Origin: Proteiniphilum sp. UBA5283
Lineage (GTDB): Bacteria > Bacteroidota > Bacteroidia > Bacteroidales > Dysgonomonadaceae
Length of the DNA stretch: 8,186 nucleotides
Assembly (NCBI GenBank): GCA_002408485.1
Contig: DHSP01000051.1
Location: 22,596-30,781, forward strand
Direction: 5' to 3'
This document shows, one piece after another, positions 7,005 to 8,186 of this stretch. The position numbers were made by a program, and so were the translations under genes. The notes below the pieces were generated by a model. That model did not search any database and had not been told where the DNA came from. It was given only the letters and a program-made list of their open reading frames with translations. Each line of letters begins with the position of its first letter. Within the stretch, counting starts at the first letter, position 1.

Positions 7005-7850
7005 ATGGACATACTTTACTTCAATGAGCATCAACAATGCCGACATTACCTTTCCGAGGTACATTCTCTTTTCAAGGTGCACGCGTTGCCCGCACACCAT
7101 CGTATCGTTATAGATTCAAATGGGTTGTATGCTTTTATCTTCATGCTAAAAGGAGAGGTGGAGATCAACTGCTGTTATGACCAGACCCACCGGCTCACGG
7201 CAGGAAACATGTACTCCCTGAACGAGCAGTACAACTATACCGGCATCACGCTGAGTGATGCGGAATCCATAATACTGATGTTCGAGAATCCGCATATACG
7301 GTGCGATGAGTTTTCGCTCATCAAACTCCGCAAATACATTCCGAAGGAGACCCGTTGCATCGAAAAGCTGCCCATACTGCCGCAGATCACGGACTACCTG
7401 AACGGAATGCGATTCTACATCGCTCACAAAATGTACTGCGCCCATCTACAAGACATCAAGCAAAGCGAATGGTTCTTTCTTATGCGGGCTTTTTTCACCA
7501 AAGAGGAGAACGCCCAGTTTTTTCATTCCCTTATCCGGGGAGACAACCCATTCATGATCATGGTGAAGCAAAAAAGCCGGGAAGTGAAAACAGTGGCTGA
7601 ACTGGCCTCAGCCTGCAATATGACGGAACGCACCTTCAGACGCCATTTCAAGCAATACTTCCAGATCACCCCCAAACAATGGCTGCTGGAACAGAATAAA
7701 CAGCAGGTAGAATTGGAGCTGATGAAGTCTGAAGACGGACTTAAAATCCTCGCACCACAATTGGGATTCGGTTCTGAAACACAACTCAGTAACTATTGCC
7801 GCCGCTATTTAAATAAAACCCCGTCCGAGATCCGAAAAGCAAACAGTTGA
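7005..7850 (+). CDS. Full-length AraC-family transcriptional regulator
   Basis: A 281-aa regulator with the usual AraC layout. The N-terminal part (about 20-100) is beta-rich and cupin-like (FIFMLKGEVEINCCYD, then LTAGNMYSLNE). A helical linker or dimer region follows at about 120-185, including SLIRGDNPFMI. The AraC DNA-binding domain spans about 187-279. The first HTH is at 195-217 (VAELASACNMTERTFRRHFK) with TPKQWL at 222-227, and the second is near 247-268, ending in KTPSEIRK (271-278). No clear ribosome binding site precedes the ATG. The 56-bp gap after the short AraC gene has no good promoter, which fits a shared transcript. Downstream lie direct repeats and a promoter ahead of an exported protein. 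By analogy with Bacteroidales fimbria loci, this protein probably activates that operon. Confidence 0.92.
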   Translation: MDILYFNEHQQCRHYLSEVHSLFKVHALPAHHRIVIDSNGLYAFIFMLKGEVEINCCYDQTHRLTAGNMYSLNEQYNYTGITLSDAESIILMFENPHIRCDEFSLIKLRKYIPKETRCIEKLPILPQITDYLNGMRFYIAHKMYCAHLQDIKQSEWFFLMRAFFTKEENAQFFHSLIRGDNPFMIMVKQKSREVKTVAELASACNMTERTFRRHFKQYFQITPKQWLLEQNKQQVELELMKSEDGLKILAPQLGFGSETQLSNYCRRYLNKTPSEIRKANS

Positions 7851-7869
7851 TCTATATACGAGCCCAAAA

Positions 7870-7895
7870 TGTCCTGTTTCCTATATTTTTTGTCC
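7870..7895 (+). promoter_or_regulatory. Direct repeat TGTCC, 21-bp period, probable AraC-type operator
   Basis: TGTCC occurs at 7870-7874 and 7891-7895, exactly 21 bp start to start, and several of the next ten bases also agree, mostly T or other pyrimidine. AraC-family activators typically bind direct half-sites two helical turns apart next to the -35 box. Here the second copy ends 9 bp before the -33 box at 7905. The binding protein is presumably one of the two upstream regulators, but this is inferred from position only. Confidence 0.5.
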
Positions 7896-7904
7896 GTTAT
7901 TTCT

Positions 7905-7935
7905 TTTCGTATGATGGGTTGTCATTTTAAATTTG
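7905..7935 (+). promoter_or_regulatory. Bacteroidota-type promoter ahead of the exported protein gene
   Basis: TTTC at 7905-7908 is a one-mismatch -33 box. A 19-nt gap separates it from an exact -7 box, TAAATTTG (7928-7935). The predicted start is near 7941-7944, giving a leader of about 120 nt to the ATG at 8061. The weak -33 box fits an activator-dependent promoter. Confidence 0.5.
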
Positions 7936-8060
7936 CAGCGGTTGCCAAGATCAAGAAAAGCATCTGTTTTTCATTTTTACGATAAAGTAAAAAAACAAAA
8001 TTAACGGTCTGATAGATAGGTCGATAATATTTGGTTCTTTAGCATCGTTCAATCAGTCAA

Positions 8061-8186
8061 ATGAACATAAGCTTAAAAAAATATTTTCAAAGTATGTTTA
8101 AGAATTATCCGCACAGCATTCTTTTTACGGTTATCGCATTCACATGTAGCTTCTTTACACTAAACGCTCAAAAAGCGGCGGTTAAA
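8061..8186 (+). CDS. Exported protein, N-terminal fragment (possible DUF3575 family)
   Basis: The first 42 codons of a gene that runs off the right edge. The product begins with a basic stretch, then a hydrophobic core (about 19-34, SILFTVIAFTCSFFTL) and a signal-peptidase I-like site LNA|Q after residue 36. An internal ATG at residue 12 (8094) would give a more usual 25-residue signal peptide, so either start is possible. The mature N-terminus AQKAAVK resembles the start of DUF3575 proteins, which sit first in many Bacteroidales fimbria operons behind AraC regulators. That family call rests on seven residues plus context and is tentative. The promoter and direct repeats at 7870-7935 probably drive it. 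Confidence 0.6.
   Translation, partial: MNISLKKYFQSMFKNYPHSILFTVIAFTCSFFTLNAQKAAVK

Noticed and set aside
8021..8033. ATAATATTTG as a second -7 box close to the exported protein gene
   Set aside because: The spacing between TA and TTTG is 3 rather than 2 and no -33 box is at the right distance. The box at 7928-7935 is a full match.
8031..8045. Possible sigma-54 promoter (GG...GC) before the exported protein gene
   Set aside because: GG and GC are separated by 7 nt, not the required 10, and the flanking bases do not match. The -33/-7 promoter upstream explains the region better.

Overview
The window looks like chromosomal DNA from a member of the Bacteroidota, most likely order Bacteroidales. 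Three things suggest this: promoter boxes of the TAnnTTTG (-7) type, a hybrid kinase whose HPt domain carries the His-Pro variant as I remember it from this phylum, and tandem AraC-type regulators ahead of a secreted protein in a layout typical of Bacteroidales surface-fimbria loci. The lineage call rests on recognition, not on a search.

Left part (1-3925): a two-component pair. A membrane hybrid histidine kinase (HK-REC-HPt, 807 aa, + strand) is followed convergently by an NtrC/AtoC-type sigma-54 response regulator (451 aa, - strand), and their stop ends overlap by 6 bp. A phosphorelay H341 -> D623 -> H749 (kinase) -> D53 (regulator) can be proposed. Ahead of the kinase lies a nested inverted repeat of four TGTGGAA half-sites, followed by a good Bacteroidota promoter. 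The regulator has a non-canonical sigma-54 contact loop (GSFTSA instead of GAFTGA).

Middle (3926-6411): a 172-bp divergent intergenic region with two long T tracts, then an M24 (Xaa-Pro-type) metallopeptidase with all five metal ligands. Next comes a decayed IS982-family transposase on the - strand (about 5340-6050), broken by frameshifts, stops and internal deletions, and then an AT-rich non-coding stretch.

Right part (6412-8186): two tandem AraC-family regulators. The first is short and has an unusually strong Shine-Dalgarno sequence. The second is full length. Downstream are a pair of TGTCC direct repeats exactly 21 bp apart, a -33/-7 promoter, and the first 42 codons of an exported protein whose N-terminus resembles DUF3575 proteins. 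The likely reading is an AraC-controlled surface or fimbrial operon that begins here and continues past the right edge.
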